From NCBI GenBank assembly GCA_964509335.1, contig CAZDXB010000054.1, positions 1 to 11,109 of the forward strand: a stretch of 11,109 bases of DNA, written 5' to 3'. This DNA is from CAZDXB01 sp964509335. GTDB lineage: Bacteria > Bacteroidota > Ignavibacteria > Kapaibacteriales > UBA2268. Positions within the stretch are counted from its first letter, which is position 1, and every line of letters begins with the position of its first letter. The position numbers were made by a program, and so were the translations under genes. The notes beneath the pieces are model-generated. The model was not told the origin of the DNA and did no database searches. It saw nothing but the letters and a program-made list of their open reading frames with translations. Of this stretch, positions 1-7,720 are shown one piece after another.

Positions 1-110
1 GCCGCCGCCTCGCCCAAAACGCCAAACGAAGAGTCGAGACCCATTTCACAATCGATAGAGTAGTTAGGGATTACGAGGGGTATTTTGAAATATTTTGATG
101 CCTTTATATA
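1..110 (-). other. Unrecognised partial coding fragment or repeat at the left edge
   Basis: Just past the res stop codon, the minus strand stays open to the window edge in the frame that contains IPLVIPNYSIDCEMGLDSS. The only usual start codon in it is ATG at 44, with no ribosome-binding site, and the residues upstream of it look as coding-like as those after it. This suggests a gene that has lost its 5' end or a non-coding repeat. An alternative is a plus-strand C-terminus, open from base 1 to a TAG at 61-63 (ending SRPISQSIE). Bases 1-60 have 34 G or C (57%), against 13 of 60 in the row 121-180, so this stretch differs from the res gene next to it. I do not recognise the product. Confidence 0.25.
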
Positions 111-113
111 TTA

Positions 114-2688
114 TCAATCATAAAATATCTTATCAAAAACTTCTTTAAATTCATTCTCATTTTCGTTGTTGTAAAAAGGAACGCCGGTTATAAAATATTT
201 ATCTGTATCAATTTTAATAGTGCGTGATTCCTTTCGGATTTCTTCTAAAAATTCCTCTTTCCATTTATCATACGATTTCAAATGTTTGCCTTTGGGTTCA
301 ATGAAAACCTGATAAGTTAATTCTCCCCCTTCTTTTTGTTTGCAGAACAAAATAAAGTCAGGTTCAAAAGAGCGTCCTATTTTATCATAGATTTTCAATT
401 CCCTTTCATTACGGATAAGATAAATGTTTTCCAATTTTTTCTCTAAAAGCTCAAATTTACGGGCAAACATTTCAACAAACCGTTTTTCTTCGCTTGTGCC
501 ATAATTGGCATTATAAACATACCAGGGTTCATTGGCAACCAATTCCTCTTGTCCATTAGAACGTTCACTTTTTTTCTCAACTTTTATTTGTTTGTCTTTA
601 AACACATTGCAAACATAATCATTGATATAATCTGAACCTTCGTATTCAGTAAGATTTGATTTTATTTCAGATTCTATTGATTCAAATAAACTCTGAACAG
701 CATATAAATAATCAAGGTTTGTTAAATTGTTTAATCTCGATTGTGTTCCTCTGAATGTGATTTCTAAACCGCCAAGATAATCATTACTTTCAACAAAGTT
801 TGACAAAGAGCCAATATTTGGGAAATAGTTTACAATATTTGAAAAATGAAAAAATGGATATTGGGAAAGTACAAAACGAATGATGTGTTTTGGTATTTCA
901 GATAATTTGATGTCCTTTTGTTTTTGTATGCCTGCTTCGTGTTCCTGTTCTAATTCAAAAAATGCGCTGGAAACTTTTCCAAATCCTGATGATAGTTGAT
1001 GTTTATGATTTTTCTTTTTAACGCCTAAATCATCAAAGGATTTCACGTTTCCATAATCTTTTTCAACTTTTTTATTGTAAACTACTTTCCCTTTTTTGTA
1101 AAAATCGGTCTTTTTAAAGTCTAATTTTAATTGAAGTTGTTTCGTTTCTAGGTCGTCTTCATCAACGTAAACACCTGTATCAACAAGGGCGTGTTTCAAT
1201 TCAGAGATGTATTTGCTATCCTCTTTTGTGTGATAGTACAATTCTTCAAGGATTTTTAAATCATTGGAATTATCATCATCAAATTTACGGGTATAGGGGT
1301 CTTGTCCTTTCTCCAAAGTAAACGGATAATATCTGGCTCCTCTGACTACCAATTGTGCTTCTGAAATTGTTGTTTTCCCAGGTTTTCCTGCTCTGCCGTC
1401 TCGGCCTTCATAAAGCCGGACTATATCAAATAAATTCAACACATCCCAGCCTTCATTGAGTTTCTGAACAGCAAAAACGGCACGGATTGGATTATTCTCA
1501 TTTTCAAGTGTATTTAAGCGTATTTGATTTATTTCAGCTTCTTTATCATTGTTGGCGCTCAGGCAGTTCTCTTCTTTAAAATTTGCTTTAATCCGTTTTA
1601 CAATTTCATCGTAAGCGANNNNNNNNNNTGATATTGTTTTTATTAAAGAAATTAAATGCTTTTTGAACAATTGGAACGGTAGAGGTTTGTTGTATTTTGG
1701 TGATTTTTTCGGTAGATAGATTTTCAATTAATTTATGGAAACGTTCTTTATTTTTCTCAGATTCTTTGATTGTACGCTTAGCCTTAAATAAAATAACGGG
1801 TTTTAAATTAATGTTTTGCTCTGTTGCTAATTCTTGCCTGTATAGATTGAGTAACAAAGCTTGTATGATTCGTTCTTCTTCATCGTAAAATGAACGAATA
1901 AGGTTGATTTCTTTTGAATATTTATCCACTCTGAATTGAGCCAAATCGTATTTGTAAATTACTTTATGCTGATATTTATTTACTAACTCACGACTTTCGT
2001 AATCAAGGGTGGCGGTAAATTCCAACAAAATATTATCAAAATTCTGTTCGTGTACTTTTTTGACGGTATGCTCCCAGCTTCCGAATAAGTCTCCGTTCTT
2101 TTTTTTGCTTTTGGTTCCCGAACTTAAATGATGAGCTTCATCCGCTATTAAAACCAGTTTTTTGTCCTGAAAATCCTCGTATGTAACGCTGTTTTCTTTG
2201 GTGTCGTTAAGGTCAATATGCAACTGTTGTATGGTGGTAAATTTTATATTGATGTTTTCAGCGTCTGCTTCTTCAAAATTGTCTATTTCTTTTATGTGTA
2301 CTTCTTTGCCGTTAACAACTATTTTATTGTTAAACAGATATTTTTGAGCTTGTGGATTCAGGAAATTATCTTTTGTCTTGTTAATAATATTGTTGCTGTT
2401 TACAAAAAACAGAAAATTTCTATACCCCCTTTCATACAAATAAAGAATTAACCCCGCCATTATTAAGGTTTTCCCACTTCCGGTAGCCATATTGTAAAGA
2501 ATATGAAGCGGCTTATTGGGTTTTTCTTCGAAATCTTCGGAATCAAGATAGATATAACGCTTAAATGCTTCTTTCTGATAATGTCGAATAGGAAATTTCA
2601 GATTACCGGTAATGTATTCGGGCATTTTTACTTGCGCCAGCGCTTTACGTGCAAACGGATTGTTGAATATTTCGTGTAGATTTGCCAT
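114..2688 (-). CDS. res: Type III restriction enzyme Res subunit (helicase-nuclease), split by an assembly gap
   Basis: Res translocates on DNA by ATP hydrolysis and cuts when complexed with Mod at unmethylated sites. The N-terminal part (353 residues before the N run) has Walker A ATGSGKT at 68-74, the DEAH box at 183-186 (IADEAHH), motif III FTATLD at 224-229 and a motif IV-like PVILFKAK at 297-304. After the gap come motif V (VQKLNEGWDV, about 1463-1434), motif VI (QLVVRGAR, 1355-1332) and a C-terminal PD-(D/E)xK nuclease: EPDFILF with Asp at 359-357, then IEPKG with Glu at 299-297 and Lys at 293-291. Total is about 855 residues, near the family range. The two halves are in different frames only because 10 Ns were inserted at 1619-1628; an in-frame join needs a true gap of a multiple of three, possibly zero. 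Motif VI has Val where Gly is usual. ATG at 2688 lies 4 bases after the rhuM stop. Confidence 0.93.
1619..1628. other. Assembly gap (10 N placeholder) inside res
   Basis: Ten Ns separate the end of the helicase N-terminal half (...FNFFNKNNI) from AYDEIVKRIKANF, which in related Res proteins follow one another within a few residues. One base of a codon remains on the upstream side and two on the downstream side, so the real gap must be 0, 3, 6... bases for an intact gene. A zero-length join would read NNIIAYDEIV. The flanks share no overlap. The apparent frameshift should not be taken as a mutation. Confidence 0.9.
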
Positions 2689-2692
2689 AGAG

Positions 2693-3715
2693 TTATTTCT
2701 TTCCTTTTAGTTTTTTCTTTACTTCTTTATCAAAATCCGATTCATATAGTTTCTCCTTTATCGCTTTATATTTTTCAAATTCATTTTTTGCCAATGCCTT
2801 TGCCACTTCATTGCTTACTTTTCCTTTGTTTTGAAGGATTTCTTCATCGTTAAATCTCAGGAAGGCGTCTAATTTTTCTACCCAATCCTTCATATACATC
2901 ACAACGCCTTTACGAGCTTGATTTTCAGCATAATCGAGATACATGGTTACGATGCGGTTTAAGCCGTCCAGTTCTTCTTTGTTGAGGTAATTTTTTGCAA
3001 TACTCACATCTGTTTTGCGGATTTTCCCTTTTGGAGCGTTTTTCCAGTTGGTTAAGCCCATATTTTGTTTCTTGCTGTCGGCTCGTGAATGGATAATTTC
3101 TGCCGCTGTTTGTCCAGTGATAGCCCAATGCAATTTATTTTGTACTGTGGCAAAAAAATCTTTGGTAATTTGTTCGTTGACATCGTAATCGGCGCTGCAC
3201 TGAGCGTATATATCCGTAATTTTTTGATAAAAACGTCTTTCGCTGCTGCGTATATCGCGGATGCGGGCAAGCTGTTCCTCAAAGTAATCTTTGCCAAATA
3301 CATTTTGCGGATTTTTCAAACGCTCATCGTCCATAGCAAAGCCTTTAATGATATATTCTTTGAGCACTTGCGTTGCCCAAATTCTAAAGTGCGTAGCGCG
3401 TTTGCTGTTTACGCGATAGCCCGCCGCTATAATTGCATCCAGACTGTAGAAATCTTTGCTGCGTTTAACCTCTCTGTTGCCTTCTTTTTGAACTATTTCC
3501 ATTTTGGAAACAGTTGATTCTTTTTGTAATTCGCCTTCTTTATATATGTTATTTAAGTGTTTACTAATAGCGGGAACATTGACGTCAAAAAGCTCAGCCA
3601 TTTTTTTTTGTGTCAGCCACAAGGTTTCATCTTTTAAATATACTTCGAAATGTACTTTCCCGTCGGGTCCTTTGTATAGCAAAAATTCCTGATATTTTTC
3701 CGGGTGCATTGCCAT
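2693..3715 (-). CDS. RhuM family protein (Virulence_RhuM), within a type III R-M operon
   Basis: This 340-residue protein matches the RhuM family, named after a Salmonella pathogenicity-island protein; the molecular function is not established. The N-terminus (about 32-63, LWLTQKKMAELFDVN onward) looks like a helix-turn-helix DNA-binding segment. It is followed by the family signature YSLDAIIAAGYRVNSKRATH (90-109) and RIWATQVLKEYIIKGF (111-126). The C-terminal half contains AAEIIHSRADSKKQNMGLTNW around 204-224 and a Lys-rich tail (KKKLKGKK). There is no signal peptide or membrane segment, so it should be cytoplasmic. It starts 4 bases after the mod stop and ends 4 bases before the res start, so it is almost certainly co-expressed with both. 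I infer an accessory or regulatory role in the R-M system; a passenger gene is the alternative. ATG at 3715 is preferred over the ATG at 3709 because AAGGA sits 8 bases before it. Confidence 0.88.
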   Translation of the reverse strand: MAMHPEKYQEFLLYKGPDGKVHFEVYLKDETLWLTQKKMAELFDVNVPAISKHLNNIYKEGELQKESTVSKMEIVQKEGNREVKRSKDFYSLDAIIAAGYRVNSKRATHFRIWATQVLKEYIIKGFAMDDERLKNPQNVFGKDYFEEQLARIRDIRSSERRFYQKITDIYAQCSADYDVNEQITKDFFATVQNKLHWAITGQTAAEIIHSRADSKKQNMGLTNWKNAPKGKIRKTDVSIAKNYLNKEELDGLNRIVTMYLDYAENQARKGVVMYMKDWVEKLDAFLRFNDEEILQNKGKVSNEVAKALAKNEFEKYKAIKEKLYESDFDKEVKKKLKGKK

Positions 3716-3719
3716 AAAT

Positions 3720-5682
3720 TTATTCCTTTATCCGGTAAAAATCTTTGGTTACTTTCTTTTCTTCATCTGTGCAGGCGAAATCTTCATCTTCAAGCGATGA
3801 AAGATTTACATACAATTGGTTTTTGTCCAATAATTCAAGTAAATGCTCTTTTTGCTGTTCTAATGCAAGCTGTTTGAATTCTTCAATATGCTCTTCCCGT
3901 TTTTTGATATCCACGTTGTAATTCAGGAATGATTTTTCTTTCATTTGTTCCCAAATATTCAATAGGGCTTCGCTATCTTTTGCTTCTTCTATTTTTTCAA
4001 TGAAAGCTTGGTTGTATTTTTTGAGTTCGAAGTAGATAAATGAACCGCCGCCTTTCCAATCAACTGCTTTTGATATACCACATTGCTCACCTTCAATGAC
4101 CTTTTTCAAGCGTTCAACTGAAACATATTCAATGTAATCCATTTGTTCAACACCGATATACTGACGTTTCATTTTATGGGCTACCGCCGAGGTAGTGCCG
4201 CTTCCTATATGAAAGTCTAGGACAATATCATTTTTAGTTGTTGCAAAATCGAGCAGATATTTAATTAGACTTTCAGGTTTTGGATAATCGAACTCTTTAT
4301 CCCCAAATAAATTGGATATTTCTTTTGACCCTTCTGTGTTAAGATTCTTCGTTAAAGCTCNNNNNNNNNNCTCTGAATGGCAACTTTCGTATTCGTTTCT
4401 TATCGTTATTATCAACATATTGGTATTGTTTTATATAGACCTTCTCCTTTTCTTTATCTATAACTATGAAATCATTTTCCACTCCCCACTCAAATTTCTT
4501 TTGGCTCCACCTCCATGTATTGGGCTTTCCAAGTTTTCCACCTGCGTAAATTTCCTTGTCTTCTGATAATTTAATTGAGTAATCAAGACTTTCCGAATAA
4601 CTTCCTCTATAATCTAAATCACGCAGATAATATTTACCTCGCCTTTTAACGTGTTTATCTTCATACTTATATTTTCCATCATTCTCAATATCAATAATCT
4701 TTAGATAAGTCTTTAATTTTGATTTATTCTTTGCTGTAGATAATATATAATCGTATTCAATTGCTAAAATATGGCTATCATGTCCCCCACCTGTTTTTGC
4801 TATGCGAACAATATTTGAAATAAAATTATCTCGACTAAATACTTCATCAAGCAAGATTTTTAGATATGCTTGTTCATTATCATCACAATGGATGAAGATT
4901 AAACCATCGTCTCTTAGCAACTGACGTGCAACTGTGAGTCTATTTTTCATAAATGTTAACCAGGACGAGTGTGTAAACCTATCATTATACTGAAAGCTAT
5001 CTCCGTTTCTATTATAAGGCGGGTCAATATAAATAAGCTTCACTTTCCCGGCAAACTCTTTTTTTAAAGAATGCAAAGCCAATAAGTTATTCCCTTTAAT
5101 GAGAAGATTATCAGTTANNNNNNNNNNAGTTATTGTATCTTCCGGCAATCCCCGTTTTTTATTCAAGTCAGCATCACGACTAAATTTTTCAAATGGGTGT
5201 TCACCTTCTTTATCATAGGATTTAGCATTCGTTAATACTTTTGGCTCAAGCAATTGCGTAATTTCATCTTGTGCAAGTGTCTCGTTAAAGAATATTTCTT
5301 CCCGCTTTTGTTCCTCCTGGCTTTGTCCGCCTTCCAGTATGCAGTCTTTAAAGGGCCAAACCAAAGCTACTTCGTTGCGTTGTTTAAGGTATTTCCCGTC
5401 AATGGTCAGTCCAACTTTGTTTTTGTATTGGGTATAGCTGTCGTTTAGGTAATTTTTTTGCTCCAAAAATCGCATAAACAGGTTTTGCTTAAATACCAAA
5501 GTATCTTTTATCTTCACAAAAAACTTCTCTTTCAAGTCGTCATTGTCGAGCAGTAACCCAATCAGTTCTTCATCAAAATTCTGCGCTTTGTTCATTACCA
5601 CCCATTTCTTCAGTTCTCCGTCATCGGTTACGAAGTTGGGTTCTTTCTTTAGCTGTTGCTCTAGCGTCTCAAAAAGTTTCAT
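3720..5682 (-). CDS. mod: Type III DNA adenine methyltransferase Mod subunit, split by two assembly gaps
   Basis: Mod recognises the DNA target and transfers methyl from SAM to adenine N6; it also gives Res its specificity. The catalytic motif DPPYN lies at 5025-5011, and the SAM-binding motif DFHIGSGTT at 4217-4191, in the beta-class order (catalytic motif first). The roughly 140 residues between FISNIVRIAKTGGG and SKEISNLFGDKEFDYPKP are the expected target-recognition region. Two 10-N runs break the gene. Collapsing the duplicated flanks (5 bases at 5113-5117/5128-5132, 3 bases at 4358-4360/4371-4373) restores one frame reading PEDTITDNLL and KLPFRALTKN. The joined protein is 644 residues, about the size of EcoP15I Mod. 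It is the first gene of the mod-rhuM-res operon. The start ATG at 5682 has only an A-rich leader (AATTAAAGAA), with no clear Shine-Dalgarno. Specificity cannot be predicted. Confidence 0.94.
3724..3728 (-). promoter_or_regulatory. Ribosome binding site for the RhuM gene
   Basis: The minus strand reads AAGGA eight bases before ATG 3715, inside the last codons of mod. It favours the 3715 start over the ATG two codons downstream and suggests translational coupling to mod. Confidence 0.45.
4361..4370. other. Assembly gap (10 N placeholder) in mod, likely a 3-base overlap
   Basis: The bases on both sides are ctc (4358-4360 and 4371-4373). Merging them removes 13 bases and joins the two mod frames as KLPFRALTKNLNTEG. 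Butting the flanks without overlap also stays in frame and adds one Gly, so the exact junction is not certain. The break lies near the C-terminal edge of the target-recognition region. Confidence 0.8.
5118..5127. other. Assembly gap (10 N placeholder) in mod, likely a 5-base overlap
   Basis: The sequence agtta occurs on both sides (5113-5117 and 5128-5132). Collapsing it removes 15 bases, keeps the frame and yields PEDTITDNLLIKGNN, as expected for type III Mod proteins. The Ns therefore hide no missing sequence. Confidence 0.88.
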
Positions 5683-5792
5683 TTCTTTAATTTCTTATTG
5701 TTTATACTAGTTAATATATTATTCTATCATATAACATTTATATCAAAATCCAATTATAATATAACGTATAAACGTAAAATTTCCAAATTTTC
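5683..5792 (-). promoter_or_regulatory. mod: AT-rich intergenic region with candidate promoters for the mod-rhuM-res operon
   Basis: This 110-base gap between the last glycan gene and mod is very AT-rich. Two sigma70-like candidates face mod. One has TTGGAT (5753-5748), a 16-base spacer and TATGAT (5731-5726). The other has TTGGAA (5786-5781), a 17-base spacer and TATATT (5763-5758). In sequence this AT-rich, such matches arise easily by chance. No hairpin terminator for the upstream glycan operon is visible, so read-through into mod is possible. Confidence 0.4.
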
Positions 5793-6899
5793 TCAACTTG
5801 TCGAATGGTCGCGTAGTGCATCCCCATACAGCTCCAAATTCCTCTCGACGGTTTTTTCTATGGCGAAGTTTTTGGCTAATTCGCGGGAATTTTCGCCGTA
5901 TTCGGCTCTGAGCTTTTCATCGTCGATTAGCTTGATAATCGCTTCGGCGAGCGGTTCGGGCGAGCGGATGTCGCATAAAATACCGTTTTCGCCGTCCTTT
6001 ACGATTTCCGGTATGCCGCCGGCTCGCGTCGCCGCTATCGGCAAGGCGAGCGCCATGGCGTCCAATATCGACGTGCCTAATCCCTCTTCCTTCGAACTCA
6101 TAACGTAAACGTCGAACGCCTTCAAGAAAGCGCCGACGTTCTCCCTGAAACCGGCGAATATAAACTTGTCCGCTATATCCAACTCCGAAGCGAGCGATTT
6201 CATTTCTTCGAGCTTCTCGCCGTCGCCGAGCGCCAAGAAGACGACGCCGCTACGCAGCTCCAATACGGTTTTCGCCGCTCCAAGCAATGTCGGGTAGTCC
6301 TTGTGGTCGGCGAACGCGGCGATTGTTCCGACTACTATTTTGCCCGCCAAGCCGAACTCCTCAATTACCGGGCGTCCGTTTGCTTCCTTGTATTTTTCAA
6401 TATCGACGCCGCTGCGGATAGTAACGAGCTTGTTTTCGTTTGTTACGTCGCCGCTCATAACTTCTTTTATAGCGTCGGATATGCAAACTAATTTGTCGAG
6501 CTTTTTCGTATTGTATTTCCAGCGGCTAAGGAAGTTGCCGGAAATGGGGAAATCGACTCTCCTGACGCCGATAAGCTTCGGTTTCGGAAAAAAGAACTTG
6601 GCGAGAAGCCCCAGCGAAAGCGAGTGCGACGAGTGACAATGTATTATATTATAATCGTTCGCTCTGGCGTAATTGGCTATTTTTCCCGCGCTTATTAAAT
6701 CGAATTCGCCCAAGTAGTCAATCGCCGTATGAGCCGCGCCGCGCTCGATTAATTTCATATGTAATTTGGAATGGCGCTTGCAAAACATATGCGTTTTATA
6801 GCCGCGCTCGCGCAAGCTTTCGTAAAGATACATAGCTTGCCGCTGACCGCCCCGCCACTTGTTTTCTACGTCGATATGTAATACTCTGATGTCTTTCAT
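5793..6899 (-). CDS. GT4 family glycosyltransferase, last gene of the glycan operon
   Basis: A retaining, nucleotide-sugar-dependent glycosyltransferase of the GT-B fold, 368 residues, probably acting at the cytoplasmic face of the membrane in polysaccharide synthesis. The N-terminal acceptor domain begins with RVLHIDVENKWRGGQRQAMY (5-24), a glycine-rich loop typical of GT4. The motif IIHCHSSHS (85-93) follows, and the linker region reads VCISDAIKEVM. The C-terminal donor domain has VVGTIAAFADHKDY (189-202), FLALGDGE (221-228) and the donor-site motif EEGLGTSILDAMALALP (271-287). Here the usual E-x7-E pair is E272 and D280, a conservative change common in this branch, followed by AGGIPEIV. 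The start lies 8 bases after the sulfotransferase stop. GC is high (42 of 60 in the row 6001-6060), in contrast with mod just downstream. Donor and acceptor sugars are unknown. Confidence 0.92.
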   Translation of the reverse strand: MKDIRVLHIDVENKWRGGQRQAMYLYESLRERGYKTHMFCKRHSKLHMKLIERGAAHTAIDYLGEFDLISAGKIANYARANDYNIIHCHSSHSLSLGLLAKFFFPKPKLIGVRRVDFPISGNFLSRWKYNTKKLDKLVCISDAIKEVMSGDVTNENKLVTIRSGVDIEKYKEANGRPVIEEFGLAGKIVVGTIAAFADHKDYPTLLGAAKTVLELRSGVVFLALGDGEKLEEMKSLASELDIADKFIFAGFRENVGAFLKAFDVYVMSSKEEGLGTSILDAMALALPIAATRAGGIPEIVKDGENGILCDIRSPEPLAEAIIKLIDDEKLRAEYGENSRELAKNFAIEKTVERNLELYGDALRDHSTS

Positions 6900-6907
6900 T
6901 TTACCGT

Positions 6908-7540
6908 TTATATTTCATTTCCAATTTCATAGCCGTATATTTCGGCTTTTTTGATTATTTCTTTTGTTAAATTGGGAGATATTTCGTATAAATCCCGCCA
7001 ATCGAGCTTATCGTATCGGCTTTTGCGCGTGTTAACGTCCTTTCTGATTACCGGCATCTCCTTGTTCTCTACGCCGATTAGCTTCGATATTTCTTCCCAT
7101 CTGTTTTCGATATTCTCAATCCTGAACCTTAGCGCCGTCCGTTCGTCTCGCTCAATTAGCTCGTTCCAGCCAAGCCAAGAGCACATAGTCCAATAAATAA
7201 TTTTCTCGTCGCTAATGAGCGAGAATCTCCGTAGATGAAGCTGATAGCTCCATTTTCTCGGCGAGCCTGTCGCTTTGAAAATCCGCCGGAAAGTGTTGTT
7301 TAATAGCGTTTGCGAGGACGATATGACTTTCAGGGGATGCCTTAACTGATGTAAAACTGTAGTGAATCTGTCTTTAAATAAATCGAGATGTTGCCATGAA
7401 ACTACTCCGTCGGGCGTCTTTTCCTCGCTTATGTCTCTAATTCTGCCGAACTGCTCGCCTCTTATCTCAAGCTCTATCTCTCGTAGCAGAGCTTTAGTAT
7501 AATTCGTGGCGCTTCTTGGAAATCCCGTTACTAAAAACAT
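6908..7540 (-). CDS. Sulfotransferase-like protein (PAPS-dependent family)
   Basis: This 210-residue cytoplasmic protein looks like a P-loop sulfotransferase, which moves sulfate from PAPS to a sugar or other acceptor. TGFPRSATNYTKALL (5-19) fits the 5'-phosphosulfate loop. LHQLRHPLKVISSSQT (63-78), with R67 and S74, fits the 3'-phosphate-binding element. The rest is a helix-rich C-terminus with no membrane segment. It is short for the family, though both cofactor motifs are present. ATG at 7540 is the only possible start because an in-frame TAA lies four codons upstream. A GGGAGG at 7561-7556 sits 15 bases before it, farther than ideal. It follows the truncated sulfotransferase by 9 bases and precedes a glycosyltransferase by 8, so its acceptor is probably the glycan made by this operon. 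The acceptor is inferred from context only. Confidence 0.78.
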   Translation of the reverse strand: MFLVTGFPRSATNYTKALLREIELEIRGEQFGRIRDISEEKTPDGVVSWQHLDLFKDRFTTVLHQLRHPLKVISSSQTLLNNTFRRIFKATGSPRKWSYQLHLRRFSLISDEKIIYWTMCSWLGWNELIERDERTALRFRIENIENRWEEISKLIGVENKEMPVIRKDVNTRKSRYDKLDWRDLYEISPNLTKEIIKKAEIYGYEIGNEI

Positions 7541-7549
7541 ATCGCTACT

Positions 7550-7720
7550 TTATCGCCTCCCGAAAGTATAACCCAACAAGTCAATCTCTCGCGAGCATTT
7601 TTTTGTTATGTATTCTCTGTCCTCGACGCCGCAGAATTTCGACAGAGCAATTTCTACGCTCGCGCCGGCGGTTTTCTTTGTCTTTATAAAAACGAACTCG
7701 TATTTATGCGATACAATCAT
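7550..7720 (-). pseudogene. Truncated N-terminus of a second sulfotransferase (56 codons)
   Basis: A small reading frame begins MIVSHKYEFVFIKTKKTAGA and continues SVEIALSKFCGVEDREYIT, ending GYTFGRR then TAA. This matches the start of Sulfotransfer_2-type proteins, whose 5'-phosphosulfate loop usually reads K-T-x-K-T-A-G-T-S-x-E. Full members are around 200 residues or more, so everything beyond the first binding loop is gone. The frame is open and codon-like, and its ATG overlaps the stop of the upstream glycosyltransferase by ATGA, so it is probably still translated by coupling. The next sulfotransferase starts 9 bases after its stop. The simplest reading is a deletion remnant; a functional short protein is less likely. 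I found no frame after the stop that continues the homology. Confidence 0.7.

Noticed and set aside
3089..3517. Plus-strand open frame of 142 codons opposite rhuM
   Set aside because: It is antisense to a well-conserved RhuM coding region and shows no family features of its own.
3720..5682. Phase-variable simple repeats in mod
   Set aside because: I looked for runs or tandem short units that would switch mod on and off and saw none in the readable sequence; the frame changes come from the N placeholders.
5698..6108. Plus-strand open frame spanning the mod promoter region and the end of the last glycosyltransferase
   Set aside because: Most of it is antisense to the conserved GT4 C-terminus, and its Ser-rich translation has no domain.
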